NCBI GenBank assembly: GCA_030754475.1
Contig: JASMAE010000393.1
Coordinates: 1-17,269, forward strand
Source of the DNA: Rhodospirillales bacterium
GTDB taxonomy: Bacteria; Pseudomonadota; Alphaproteobacteria; Rhodospirillales; JASLLV01
Direction of reading: 5' to 3'
Length of the DNA stretch: 17,269 nt
The notes under the pieces are model-generated. The model was not told the origin of the DNA, did no database searches, and saw only the letters and a program-made list of their open reading frames with translations. Positions 1-5,870 of this stretch are shown piece after piece. How positions within the stretch are numbered: the first letter of the stretch is position 1; each line of letters begins with the position of its first letter. The position numbers were made by a program, and so were the translations under genes.

Positions 1-1
1 C

Positions 2-58
2 GAGGACATCACCCGCGCGGAAAAACTGGTGGCCGATTGGAAGCGGGCCGCCGATTAG
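2..58 (+). CDS. C-terminal end of an unidentified protein (partial)
   Basis: An open frame enters from the left edge and ends at TAG 56-58. The visible tail reads EDITRAEKLVADWKRAAD. A short amphipathic helix of this type, with an Ala-Glu pair followed by a Trp near the end, is common at the C-terminus of Sel1/TPR-repeat proteins of alphaproteobacteria, but 18 residues are too few to assign a family. The codons are GC-rich like the neighbouring genes. The spacer to the next likely start codon at 97 is only 38 bases. Confidence 0.45.
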   Translation, partial: EDITRAEKLVADWKRAAD

Positions 59-77
59 ATCGCGTTTATGATTTTGG

Positions 78-92
78 ATGGACTCAGTCCAT
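78..92. promoter_or_regulatory. 15-base palindrome before the mlaA-like gene
   Basis: The sequence ATGGACT-C-AGTCCAT is a perfect inverted repeat with a one-base centre. It is framed by ATGATT (68-73) and AATCAT (93-98), a second pair of arms offset by four bases. It fills the spacer between the preceding stop codon and the ATG at 97. A palindrome of this size fits a homodimeric repressor site; GGAC/GTCC half sites occur in operators of Rrf2-type regulators, but the spacing does not let me name one. It could also be a short hairpin at the end of the upstream gene. Function is inference. Confidence 0.35.
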
Positions 93-96
93 AATC

Positions 97-1410
97 ATGA
101 ACGTGATCGATTCCTCTAGGTTAGAGCGGGAAGCGGGCGGACAATCGGTTTCCGCTTTTCCTCGTCCAGCTCCAGCGCGCGCACCCCGCGGTGAGATTTG
201 GGACGTCGCGCCCACCCGCGCCCGGCCGGCCCGCAATCCCATTCCCGCCATCCTCGCGGCTCTCGCGGCCCTCGTTGTCGTCGCGACAGCGCTCCCCGCC
301 CCGGCTGCGGCTCCGGCGCACGTGAGCGCACGGATCCAGGCCTTAGCCGTCGAGAGCCAAGCCATCGCCGAGCGCGACCGCAAGCTCGCGCGCACCTTGA
401 ACGACCCGGCGCTGGGGGCGCTGAACGCGCGCCGCAACCACGAGCGGACGGAAGCCCTCGTCAACGCCATCGTGATCGCCGCGATCATCGAATCGCCGGC
501 GCTGGCGCCAGACGTGGTGGCAGCCGCCGTCGCTCTTCTGCCCGGCATGCGCGAGAGCATCGCCCAGGCGGTGAGCGCGGCCTTTCCCGGCTTCGCCCCC
601 GCCATCGCCCGGGCCGCGGGCACGGCCGCCGAGGCGCAAACCGCACCCGCAATTCCCCGTGCGGTTTCGCAAGTGCCCGCCCCGGTGCCCGTTTTCGCCC
701 CCAAACCCGCGCCGCCGCCCGCAGACGCCGACGCGGCGGGCGAGACGGAGGCAGAGCCCGGCATTTACGATCCGCTCGAGACCGTCAACCGCGGGGTCCT
801 CGTCTTCAACGACGCCGTTGACGCCGTGATCATCAAGCCGGTGGCAAAGTTTTACGGCTTCGTCACGCCCGAATTCGCCAAGCGCGGGGTGCGCAACTTC
901 GCCCGCAACCTGAACGCGCCGGTGGTGCTGGCAAACGACCTCCTCCAGCTCGAGGTCGGCGATGCCGCGGTGACGGTCGGGCGATTCATGGTCAACACCG
1001 TCTTTGGCGTCGCCGGCTTCGCCGACGTGGCCGAAGGCTGGAACCTGCCCCACCACCCGGCCGACTTCGGCCAGACGCTCTACAGCTACGGCTCGGGCCC
1101 GGGGGCCTACCTGGTGGTGCCGATCATCGGCCCGAGCACGGTCCGAGACGGGTTCGGCACCGGCGTCGACACCTTCTTCCACCCCTTCACCTATCTGTTC
1201 GACACATATACCAATCTCGCCATCGCCGGCGGCAAGGCGCTGGTCCGCCGCGAGACCCTGATCGAGCCCCTGGACGATCTTCGCGCGTCCTCGATCGACT
1301 ATTACGCCGCGCTGAGAAGCGCCTATTTCCAGGACCGCGCGGTCGAGCTCAACAAGGGCGCGCCTCCGGTGTCAGGCGATGTGGACCGAATGTTCGAGGA
1401 GTTCGAATAG
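97..1410 (+). CDS. mlaA: MlaA (VacJ)-family protein with long N-terminal extension and no lipobox cysteine
   Basis: MlaA proteins sit in the outer membrane and help remove mislaid phospholipids to keep lipid asymmetry (the Mla pathway). Counting from ATG 97 (437 aa), the MlaA domain covers about residues 222-437. Its hallmarks are YDPLETVNRGVLVFND, GVRNFARNLNAPVVLANDLL, RFMVNTVFGVAGFAD, DFGQTLYSYGSGPGAYLVVP and GPSTVRDG. Before it come a basic segment, a hydrophobic segment at 50-72 (signal peptide or anchor), an Ala-rich helical region at about 75-180 and a Pro-rich linker at about 183-220. Canonical MlaA is a lipoprotein of about 250 aa; here there is no cysteine anywhere, so no lipobox. 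The frame stays open back to a TTG at 37, but ATG 97 is preferred because it clears the upstream gene. Neither start has a good ribosome-binding site. dinB follows after 8 bases. Confidence 0.85.
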   Translation: MNVIDSSRLEREAGGQSVSAFPRPAPARAPRGEIWDVAPTRARPARNPIPAILAALAALVVVATALPAPAAAPAHVSARIQALAVESQAIAERDRKLARTLNDPALGALNARRNHERTEALVNAIVIAAIIESPALAPDVVAAAVALLPGMRESIAQAVSAAFPGFAPAIARAAGTAAEAQTAPAIPRAVSQVPAPVPVFAPKPAPPPADADAAGETEAEPGIYDPLETVNRGVLVFNDAVDAVIIKPVAKFYGFVTPEFAKRGVRNFARNLNAPVVLANDLLQLEVGDAAVTVGRFMVNTVFGVAGFADVAEGWNLPHHPADFGQTLYSYGSGPGAYLVVPIIGPSTVRDGFGTGVDTFFHPFTYLFDTYTNLAIAGGKALVRRETLIEPLDDLRASSIDYYAALRSAYFQDRAVELNKGAPPVSGDVDRMFEEFE

Positions 1411-1418
1411 GAAGGCCC

Positions 1419-2723
1419 ATGCCGGCGATCTGCCGCGATTGCGACGCCTGCTGGGAGGACCCACCCGCGGACGGCGTCTGTGAAGCCTGCGGGTCTTCGC
1501 GGGTACTCGCGCATCCCGAGCTCGACCGGTTGGCGATCGCCCATGTCGACTGCGACGCGTTCTACGCCGCGATCGAGAAGCGCGACCGGCCCGAGCTTCG
1601 CCCCCTTCCCGTCATCGTCGGGGGCGGCAGGCGCGGCGTCGTCACGGCGTGCTGTTACATCGCGCGCCGGTCCGAAGTGCGCTCGGCGATGCCTATGTTC
1701 AAGGCGCTGAAGCTCTGCCCCAATGCCACCGTGATCCGCCCCGAAATGGAGAAGTACCGCGCCGTGGGCGCCGAAGTCCGGGCGCTGATGCAGGGCGTAA
1801 CTCCGCTGGTCGAGCCCCTGAGCGTGGATGAAGCGTTCCTCGATCTCTCCGGCACCGAGTCGCTGCATGGCGGATGGCCGGCGCGCACCCTGGCGCGGCT
1901 TTGCCGCCGCATCGAGGACGACGTCGGCATCACCGCCTCGGTGGGCTTGAGCTACAACAAATCGCTCGCCAAGATCGCTTCCGATCTGGAGAAGCCGCGG
2001 GGTTTCGCCGTCATCGGCCGGGCCGAGGCGGTCAAGTTCCTGGCGCCGAAGCCCGTCGACTTGATCTGGGGCGTCGGCCCAGCCCTAGGGAAGCGGCTCG
2101 AAGGCGATGGCATCGCGACCATCGGCGAGCTTCGAATGCGCGACGAAGCCGATCTCGTCGCCCGCTACGGGGCCATGGGGCGGAGGCTCGCGCGCTTCGC
2201 CCGGGGCGAGGATTCGCGCCCCGTCGAGCCGCACGCGGTGGCCAAAAGCATCTCCGCCGAGACCACCTTCGACGACGACTTGGCGGATCTGGACGCGCTC
2301 GCGAGCGTCTTGTGGGGACTCGCGGAGAAAGTGGCGCGGCGGCTCAAAGACGCGGAACTCGGCGCCGGCACGGTAACGCTCAAGCTCAAGACCGCGGGCT
2401 TTCGAACCATCACGCGTTCGCGCACGTTGCCCGCTCCCACCCGCCTCGCGGAAGTGCTCTACCGCACGGGGCGCAGTTTGTTGGAGCGCGAGGCCGATGG
2501 CCACGCCTTCCGCCTGATCGGGATCGCGAGCGCCAACTTCGTGGACGCCGCCCAAGCCGACCCGCCCGATCTCGCCGAGCCCGACAAGGAGCGCTGGGCG
2601 CGGATCGAGACCGCCGTCGACACCGTGCGCTCGCGCTTCGGCAGCAAGGCCATCGCCAAGGGCCGCGCCTGGCGGAAAGGGGCGACCGGCGCAGCCGGGA
2701 AAGGTCGGGGGCCCGCGTCGTGA
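1419..2723 (+). CDS. dinB: DNA polymerase IV (Y-family, DinB) with N-terminal zinc ribbon
   Basis: This is an error-prone translesion DNA polymerase of 434 aa. An N-terminal CxxC-x12-CxxC pair (Cys5, Cys8, Cys21, Cys24) forms a small zinc ribbon found in a subgroup of alphaproteobacterial DinB. The palm carries the metal ligand Asp44 in HVDCDAFYA, with the aromatic steric gate at Phe48, and the second acidic pair Asp137-Glu138 in SVDEAFLDL. The thumb has the expected helix-hairpin-helix stretch IWGVGPALGKRL, followed by the little-finger domain and a basic tail. No obvious QLxLF-type clamp-binding motif ends the protein. ATG 1419 is preceded by AGGAAGG. It follows the mlaA-like gene by 8 bases and is probably co-transcribed. 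No proper alphaproteobacterial LexA box (GTTC-N7-GTTC) was found directly upstream. Confidence 0.95.
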   Translation: MPAICRDCDACWEDPPADGVCEACGSSRVLAHPELDRLAIAHVDCDAFYAAIEKRDRPELRPLPVIVGGGRRGVVTACCYIARRSEVRSAMPMFKALKLCPNATVIRPEMEKYRAVGAEVRALMQGVTPLVEPLSVDEAFLDLSGTESLHGGWPARTLARLCRRIEDDVGITASVGLSYNKSLAKIASDLEKPRGFAVIGRAEAVKFLAPKPVDLIWGVGPALGKRLEGDGIATIGELRMRDEADLVARYGAMGRRLARFARGEDSRPVEPHAVAKSISAETTFDDDLADLDALASVLWGLAEKVARRLKDAELGAGTVTLKLKTAGFRTITRSRTLPAPTRLAEVLYRTGRSLLEREADGHAFRLIGIASANFVDAAQADPPDLAEPDKERWARIETAVDTVRSRFGSKAIAKGRAWRKGATGAAGKGRGPAS

Positions 2724-2749
2724 GCGCGCCCTTCGTGCGCGGCTTCCGC

Positions 2750-2771
2750 CCCGGCACGGCCCTGCGCCGGG
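2750..2771 (+). terminator. GC-rich hairpin after dinB, no T-run
   Basis: CCCGGC and GCCGGG can pair around a loop of about ten bases shortly after the dinB stop codon. No run of T follows, so intrinsic termination is doubtful; it may only be a 3'-end stabilising hairpin or chance in GC-rich DNA. Confidence 0.2.
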
Positions 2772-2862
2772 TGCGGGTCAGGCTCGGGCGCGGTGGGGCA
2801 TGCGCCAGGGACCGGAAAGTTGACGTCGACCGGAATACAGAGATTGGCTGACATTCGTAACG

Positions 2863-2888
2863 CTGTAACTACGTTTTTGTAATTACAG
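2863..2888. promoter_or_regulatory. Candidate BrnA operator: 10-base inverted repeat before brnT
   Basis: CTGTAACTAC (2863-2872) and GTAATTACAG (2879-2888) are inverted repeats with one mismatch around GTTTTT. The right arm contains the self-palindrome GTAATTAC. A TTGGCT at 2844-2849 lies about one helical -35/-10 spacing upstream of TAACTA (2866-2871), so the repeat would cover a -10 region and reach the brnT ribosome-binding site (AGGG 2887-2890). BrnA antitoxins are known DNA-binding autorepressors of their own operons, so this is the obvious operator candidate. Assignment is inference from position and symmetry. Confidence 0.5.
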
Positions 2889-2899
2889 GGTTCGATACC

Positions 2900-3190
2900 G
2901 TGCGATGGACGTGGGACCCGAACAGGGATCGCAACAATCGCCGCGTCCATGGCCTCGGCTACGAGACGGCCCGACTGGTGTTTGACGATCCCCTCGCCGT
3001 GCCGCGGCCGGACCCGTACTCGGGCGCGGCACGATGGCAAACCGTCGGGTTGATCGCAAACGTGGCCGTGCGCGTCGCCCATACTTGGCCCGATCCGGAA
3101 CCCGATTCGGACGAACACGTGGGACGCATTGTCAGCGCGCGAAAAGCGGCGCGTCACGAGAGGAAAGCCTATGAAGAAGGCGAGTTCTAA
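2900..3190 (+). CDS. brnT: BrnT family toxin (type II toxin-antitoxin)
   Basis: BrnT is a small ribonuclease toxin with a RelE-like fold that halts translation and is neutralised by BrnA. The 96-residue product shows the family signature throughout: a WDPNRDRNN..HG start, ETARLVFDDP, the central VGLIANVAVRVAHTWPDP strands, and the closing RIVSARKAARHERKAYEEG. The length is typical for the family. The start is GTG 2900, with AGGG at 2887-2890; no in-frame ATG lies near it. The last 20 bases overlap the start of brnA, the toxin-first, translationally coupled order seen in brnTA operons. Expression is probably controlled by the inverted repeat just upstream. Confidence 0.93.
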   Translation: MRWTWDPNRDRNNRRVHGLGYETARLVFDDPLAVPRPDPYSGAARWQTVGLIANVAVRVAHTWPDPEPDSDEHVGRIVSARKAARHERKAYEEGEF

Positions 3191-3464
3191 GAAGCTGACA
3201 GAAAAGCAGAAGTCCGAGATCGAAGTCCTGGCCGCGCTGGTGGACGACGCGATCGATACCCGCGATATTCCGGAAGCACGCGACTGGTCGGGTGCCCGGC
3301 GGGACCTCTTCTACCGCCCGGTCAAGAAGCAGCTCACGCTCCGGCTCGACGTGGACGTGGTCGAGTGGTTTAAGAACCACGCGCGCAACGGCCGCGGCTA
3401 CCAGACCGACATCAACCGCGCGCTTCGCCAGCACGTACATCGTCGCGAGAAACAGCCGTACTGA
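3171..3464 (+). CDS. brnA: BrnA family antitoxin
   Basis: BrnA binds and blocks BrnT and, through a ribbon-helix-helix domain, represses the operon. The 97-residue protein starts with a Lys-rich stretch (MKKASSKKLTEKQKSEI), followed by an acidic linker and ARDWSGARRDLFYRPVKK. It ends with the ribbon-helix-helix core LTLRLDVDVVEWFKNHARNG and GYQTDINRALRQHV. The ATG at 3171 is chosen because AGAGGAAAG sits just before it and because homologous proteins begin near here. The frame stays open further upstream to a possible start at 3129, which I consider less likely. It overlaps brnT by 20 bases. Confidence 0.93.
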   Translation: MKKASSKKLTEKQKSEIEVLAALVDDAIDTRDIPEARDWSGARRDLFYRPVKKQLTLRLDVDVVEWFKNHARNGRGYQTDINRALRQHVHRREKQPY

Positions 3465-3518
3465 CCATCTCTGCGGTCCATCCCCGAAACGCCCCGCGGT
3501 CGACAGGCCGCTGTATTC

Positions 3519-4526
3519 CTACAACGGCTCGTTCGTCTCGCCCGTCGGGTCGAAACCCATGACCGGGTGGGCCTCGTAGGGTTCCTCGAGGAAGCGGAGC
3601 TCGTCGTCGTCCAACGCGATCTCGGTGGCCTTGGCGGCGTCCGTGATATGGCGCGCCTTGGTGACGCCGACGATGGGCGCGGTGACGCCGGGCTGGTGCA
3701 AGAGCCAGGCGATGGCCACCTGGGCGGGCGCGACGCCGCGGCGCTTGGCGAGCTCGATCACCCGGTCGATGACCCGGAAATTGGCGTCCGAGACGTAGAG
3801 CTCGCGCATCCGCTCGTCCGTTTTTGCGCGCGTCGTCGGCGCGCGGCCGCGGCGTTTGCGGGTGCCCGAGAGCATGCCGCGCCCGAGCGGGCTCCACGGA
3901 ATCATCCCGATCCCCTCCTCTGCGCAGTAGGGAACCATTTCACGTTCCTCTTCGCGGTAGACCAGGTTGTAGTGGTTCGACATGGACGTGAACCGGGTCC
4001 AGCCGTTCATGTCGGCGACATGGTTCAGGCGCGAGAATTGATACGCCAGCATGGACGAGGCGCCGATGTAGCGGGCCTTGCCCGCCTTCACCACGTCGTG
4101 GAGCGCCTCCATGGTCTCTTCGTCGGGGGTGCGCCAGTCGTAGCGGGGGATCTGGTAGAGATCGACGTAGTCGGTCTTCATCCGCTTGAGGGTGCCGTCG
4201 ATGGCATCGAAAATCTGCTTGCGGCTGATGCCGATGTAGTTGGGCCAGCGGCCTGAGTGGTTGTGGGTGATGGTGGCGATGATCACTTTGTCGCGGGACA
4301 CGTTCCTGAGCACGTACTTGCCGACGAGCGTCTCGCTCAAGCCGTCGGAGTAGATGTCGGAGGTGTCGAAGAAGTTGATGCCGGCGTCGAGCGCCTTCTT
4401 GAACATGGGCCGGCTTTGCTTCTCGTCCAGCACCCAGTCGTACCAGGACTTGGACCCGAAGGTCATGCACCCCAAGGCAACACGGCTGACCTCAAGCCCG
4501 CTGGTTCCCAGAAACCCGTACTTCAT
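3519..4526 (-). CDS. Aldo/keto reductase family protein with two catalytic residues replaced
   Basis: The 335-residue protein is a full-length member of the NADPH-dependent aldo/keto reductase superfamily, closest by eye to the YajO/Tas-like branch (KYGFLGTSGLEVSRVALGCM; GKARYIGASSM; SNHYNLVYREEEREM; GIGMIPWSPLGRGMLSG). The superfamily uses an Asp-Tyr-Lys-His tetrad. Asp54 and Tyr59 are present in FFDTSDIY. The Lys expected in the ATK motif is Ile86 (VIIATIT), and the His expected in DLYQIHR is Pro127 (DLYQIPRYDW). Both codons (ATC, CCC) were checked on the strand. The cofactor-binding C-terminal part looks normal, so the protein may bind nucleotide but reduce poorly or do something else. GGGGGAA precedes ATG 4526. 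It stands alone, convergent with brnA. Confidence 0.92.
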   Translation of the reverse strand: MKYGFLGTSGLEVSRVALGCMTFGSKSWYDWVLDEKQSRPMFKKALDAGINFFDTSDIYSDGLSETLVGKYVLRNVSRDKVIIATITHNHSGRWPNYIGISRKQIFDAIDGTLKRMKTDYVDLYQIPRYDWRTPDEETMEALHDVVKAGKARYIGASSMLAYQFSRLNHVADMNGWTRFTSMSNHYNLVYREEEREMVPYCAEEGIGMIPWSPLGRGMLSGTRKRRGRAPTTRAKTDERMRELYVSDANFRVIDRVIELAKRRGVAPAQVAIAWLLHQPGVTAPIVGVTKARHITDAAKATEIALDDDELRFLEEPYEAHPVMGFDPTGETNEPL

Positions 4527-4585
4527 GCCGATTCCCCCGGTCTGGATTTGGACGCGGCGGGGCCGCGCCGCACCCCGCCATCCTA

Positions 4586-4645
4586 GAGCGGATCGCGGTC
4601 GATTGGAACCGCGATGCGGCTCCGATCGGCTGCGTGAATCCGCTC
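4586..4645. repeat. Degenerate intergenic inverted repeat (GAGCGGAT / ATCCGCTC)
   Basis: GAGCGGAT (4586-4593) and ATCCGCTC (4638-4645) are exact 8-base inverted repeats. The inside is also symmetric: GATCGCGGTC..GATTGGAACCGCGATG includes CGCGGT/ACCGCG. Elements with the shape TAGAGCGGAT...ATTGGA...ATCCGCT recur between genes in many alphaproteobacterial chromosomes. Here it lies upstream of the aldo/keto reductase gene. No mobile-element gene is associated. The family assignment rests on recollection of such repeats, not on a search. Confidence 0.4.
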
Positions 4646-4723
4646 AATTTCAACAAGATAGGCCCGATTCACGGGCTTGGCGGGTGGCCAGACGCGATAT
4701 CCCCTCCCCGCCCGGCGCGAAGC

Positions 4724-4774
4724 CGTGGACGCCCGTGACCGATCCCCGGTATTGACCCGGGGTCGGGCATGACG
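4724..4774. repeat. Palindromic REP-like element (GTGGACGCCCGTGACC...GGGCATGACG)
   Basis: The stretch begins with CGTGGACGCCCGTGACC and ends with GGTCGGGCATGACG, with a hairpin GATCCCCGG-TATTGAC-CCGGGGTC in the middle. This is the layout of the abundant alphaproteobacterial palindromic repeat whose ends read CGTGGATGCCCG and GGGCATGACG. It sits between the nitroreductase remnant and the aldo/keto reductase promoter. Together with the neighbouring inverted repeat it fills most of the 288-base spacer 4527-4814, in which I see no gene. Confidence 0.45.
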
Positions 4775-4814
4775 CTCCCGTCGGGCCCGACGCACAGAAG
4801 CCGTCGCCCGACGC

Positions 4815-5195
4815 TCAATCCGGCGCGACGCCGGTCCAGTCCACGACGAAATCCGCATGATCGACCTGCCAATCGGGGGGTGTATGCGCCTCAGGCGTGC
4901 CCACGTATTGGACGGCGACGATGTGGTCGTGCGCATCCAAGCCGAGCACCCGTTTCACGGTAACGTCGTAGGCCACGGCGCCGGTCCGCCACATGGCGCC
5001 GAAACCCTTGGCGTGGAACGCGATTCCGAGATTGTGCGCCGCCGCGGCCGCCGACATCACCTGCTCGATCTCGGGGATCTTGGGATGATCGGGCTGAACC
5101 TTGGCCGCGACCACGGTCCGGTCTTGCACGCCGCGTCCACTCCTTGCGCAAACAATCGCCGGGGTCGGTTTTTCCAACCCGGGCTCCGGTCTCAA
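4815..5195 (-). pseudogene. Nitroreductase family remnant (C-terminal part only)
   Basis: The minus strand encodes the second half of an FMN-dependent nitroreductase of the YdjA/NfnB type: VVAAKVQPDHPKIPEIEQ, then AAAAAHNLGIAFHAKGFGAM, WRTGAVAYD, VKRVLGLDAHDHIVAVQYVG, and a normal end ADFVVDWTG. Family members are about 185-200 aa; here only about 95 homologous residues remain, from about 5116 down to the stop at 4815. The FMN-binding N-terminal half (SRRS-type motif) is missing. Upstream, a different reading frame (about 5185-5117) reads LRKEWTRRARP, which could be the preceding segment (usually ending RAP) after a frameshift. The nominal TTG start at 5195 is only where the frame opens. I call it a pseudogene. 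Confidence 0.75.
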
Positions 5196-5210
5196 GCCCG
5201 CGGTCGGGGG

Positions 5211-5229
5211 CGGCGAAATTTTTGCGCCG
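5211..5229 (-). terminator. Hairpin directly after the lrp-like stop codon
   Basis: On the minus strand CGGCG-c-AAA pairs with TTT-CGCCG around two bases, an 8-pair stem with one bulged base, starting at the base after the stop codon of the Lrp-type gene. No U-run follows (the next bases are CCCCGACC), so it is either a weak intrinsic terminator or a 3'-end protecting hairpin. Confidence 0.4.
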
Positions 5230-5688
5230 TCACGCGTAGTGGAGCGGCAGAGCGGTCGAGTACTTGATCTGCTCCATGGCGAAGCTCGAACTCACGTCCG
5301 ACAGGCTGACCTTCTCGATCAGGCGCTTGTAGAACTCGTCGTAAGCCGCGATGTCGCGGACCACGACCCGCAGCAGATAGTCGATCTCGCCGCTCATCCG
5401 ATAGAACTCCACCACCTCGGGGAACTCGGCAACGGCGGCCGCGAATTCCTCAAGCCATGCGTAGTTGTGCTCGCGAGTCTTGACGGCGACGAAGACGGTG
5501 ACGCCCACGTTCAACGCGGCCGCGTCGAGAATCGCCACGCGGCCGCGGATGACGCCCGAGGTTTCGAGCTTCTGGATACGCCGCCAGCACGGCGTCGAGG
5601 TGAGACCGACCCTGCCGGCGATTTCGGCGAGTGGCATGGTCGCGTCGTCCTGAAGACAGCTGAGGATCGTCCTGTCGATTTCGTCCAT
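5230..5688 (-). CDS. Lrp/AsnC family transcriptional regulator
   Basis: This 152-residue protein has the standard two-domain layout. The N-terminal helix-turn-helix runs over about residues 1-60 (MDEIDRTILSCLQDDATMPL, then AEIAGRVGLTSTPCWRRIQK, LETSGVI). The C-terminal RAM effector-binding domain is at about 65-150 (VFVAVKTREHN..., FPEVVEFYRMSGEIDYLLRV, and a TALPL end). The family forms dimers to octamers and senses amino acids or related metabolites. AGGAG lies 7 bases before ATG 5688. The gene is divergent from the sulfite-reductase operon, and an Lrp-type gene in this position next to the siroheme synthase-DUF2849-sulfite reductase cluster suggests it controls sulfur assimilation, possibly in response to cysteine or methionine. 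The target and ligand are inference. Confidence 0.93.
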   Translation of the reverse strand: MDEIDRTILSCLQDDATMPLAEIAGRVGLTSTPCWRRIQKLETSGVIRGRVAILDAAALNVGVTVFVAVKTREHNYAWLEEFAAAVAEFPEVVEFYRMSGEIDYLLRVVVRDIAAYDEFYKRLIEKVSLSDVSSSFAMEQIKYSTALPLHYA

Positions 5689-5711
5689 GGGTGGGCTCCT
5701 TTGGGAAGCAC

Positions 5712-5810
5712 ATTTTTCGGAATAGAAATATTTTGCGCGTATTACTTATATCATAGGAAATAATTTTTATATATCCCAATAATAAACGATTATCCGAAAA
5801 TATTTTCTAA
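5712..5810. promoter_or_regulatory. AT-rich divergent control region with three Lrp-like boxes
   Basis: This spacer between the divergent lrp-type gene and the sulfur operon is dramatically AT-rich in an otherwise GC-rich window. It holds three related near-palindromes: GAAATATTTT (5725-5734), GAAATAATTTT (5757-5767) and GAAAATATTTTC (5796-5807, a perfect palindrome). They lie on a spacing of 32 and 39 bases. TTTTCGGA (5714-5721) is repeated in inverted form as TCCGAAAA (5793-5800) at the far side. Lrp/AsnC regulators bind arrays of short AT-rich palindromes, so these are natural autoregulatory and operon-control sites. Exact -35/-10 elements cannot be fixed because TATA-like hexamers are everywhere. 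Confidence 0.55.
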
Positions 5811-5851
5811 TAATCCTCTTGCGCGCTCACATCCCACGCGCGAAAGTCGGG

Positions 5852-5870
5852 CAACGGAGGAAAGCCGTTG
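5852..5870 (+). promoter_or_regulatory. Hairpin covering the ribosome-binding site of the siroheme synthase remnant
   Basis: CAACGG (5852-5857) and CCGTTG (5865-5870) are exact inverted repeats around AGGAAAG. The ribosome-binding site GGAGG (5856-5860) is split between the stem and the loop, and the candidate start codons TTG (5868) or GTG (5870) lie in the right arm. Such a structure could limit translation of the operon's first gene. A second possible hairpin (GCGCG/CGCGC, about 5820-5841) precedes it. I could not match the leader to a known riboswitch class. Confidence 0.35.

Noticed and set aside
84..764. Long minus-strand frame opposite the mlaA-like gene (Ala/Gly/Ser/Arg-rich).
   Set aside because: It is the complement of GC-rich coding sequence with no motif, and the opposite strand encodes a clear MlaA domain.
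1391..1403. GTTC-GAGGA-GTTC just before dinB, similar to the alphaproteobacterial LexA box.
   Set aside because: The spacing is 5, not 7, and it lies inside the coding end of the upstream gene; GTTCGAGGAGTTCGAA is a natural Phe-Glu codon run.
2887..2905. CAGGGTTCGATACCGTG resembles a tRNA T-arm, suggesting a tRNA or attachment site before brnT.
   Set aside because: The stem has a mismatch and there is no acceptor, anticodon or D arm around it; it is the ribosome-binding site and start of brnT.
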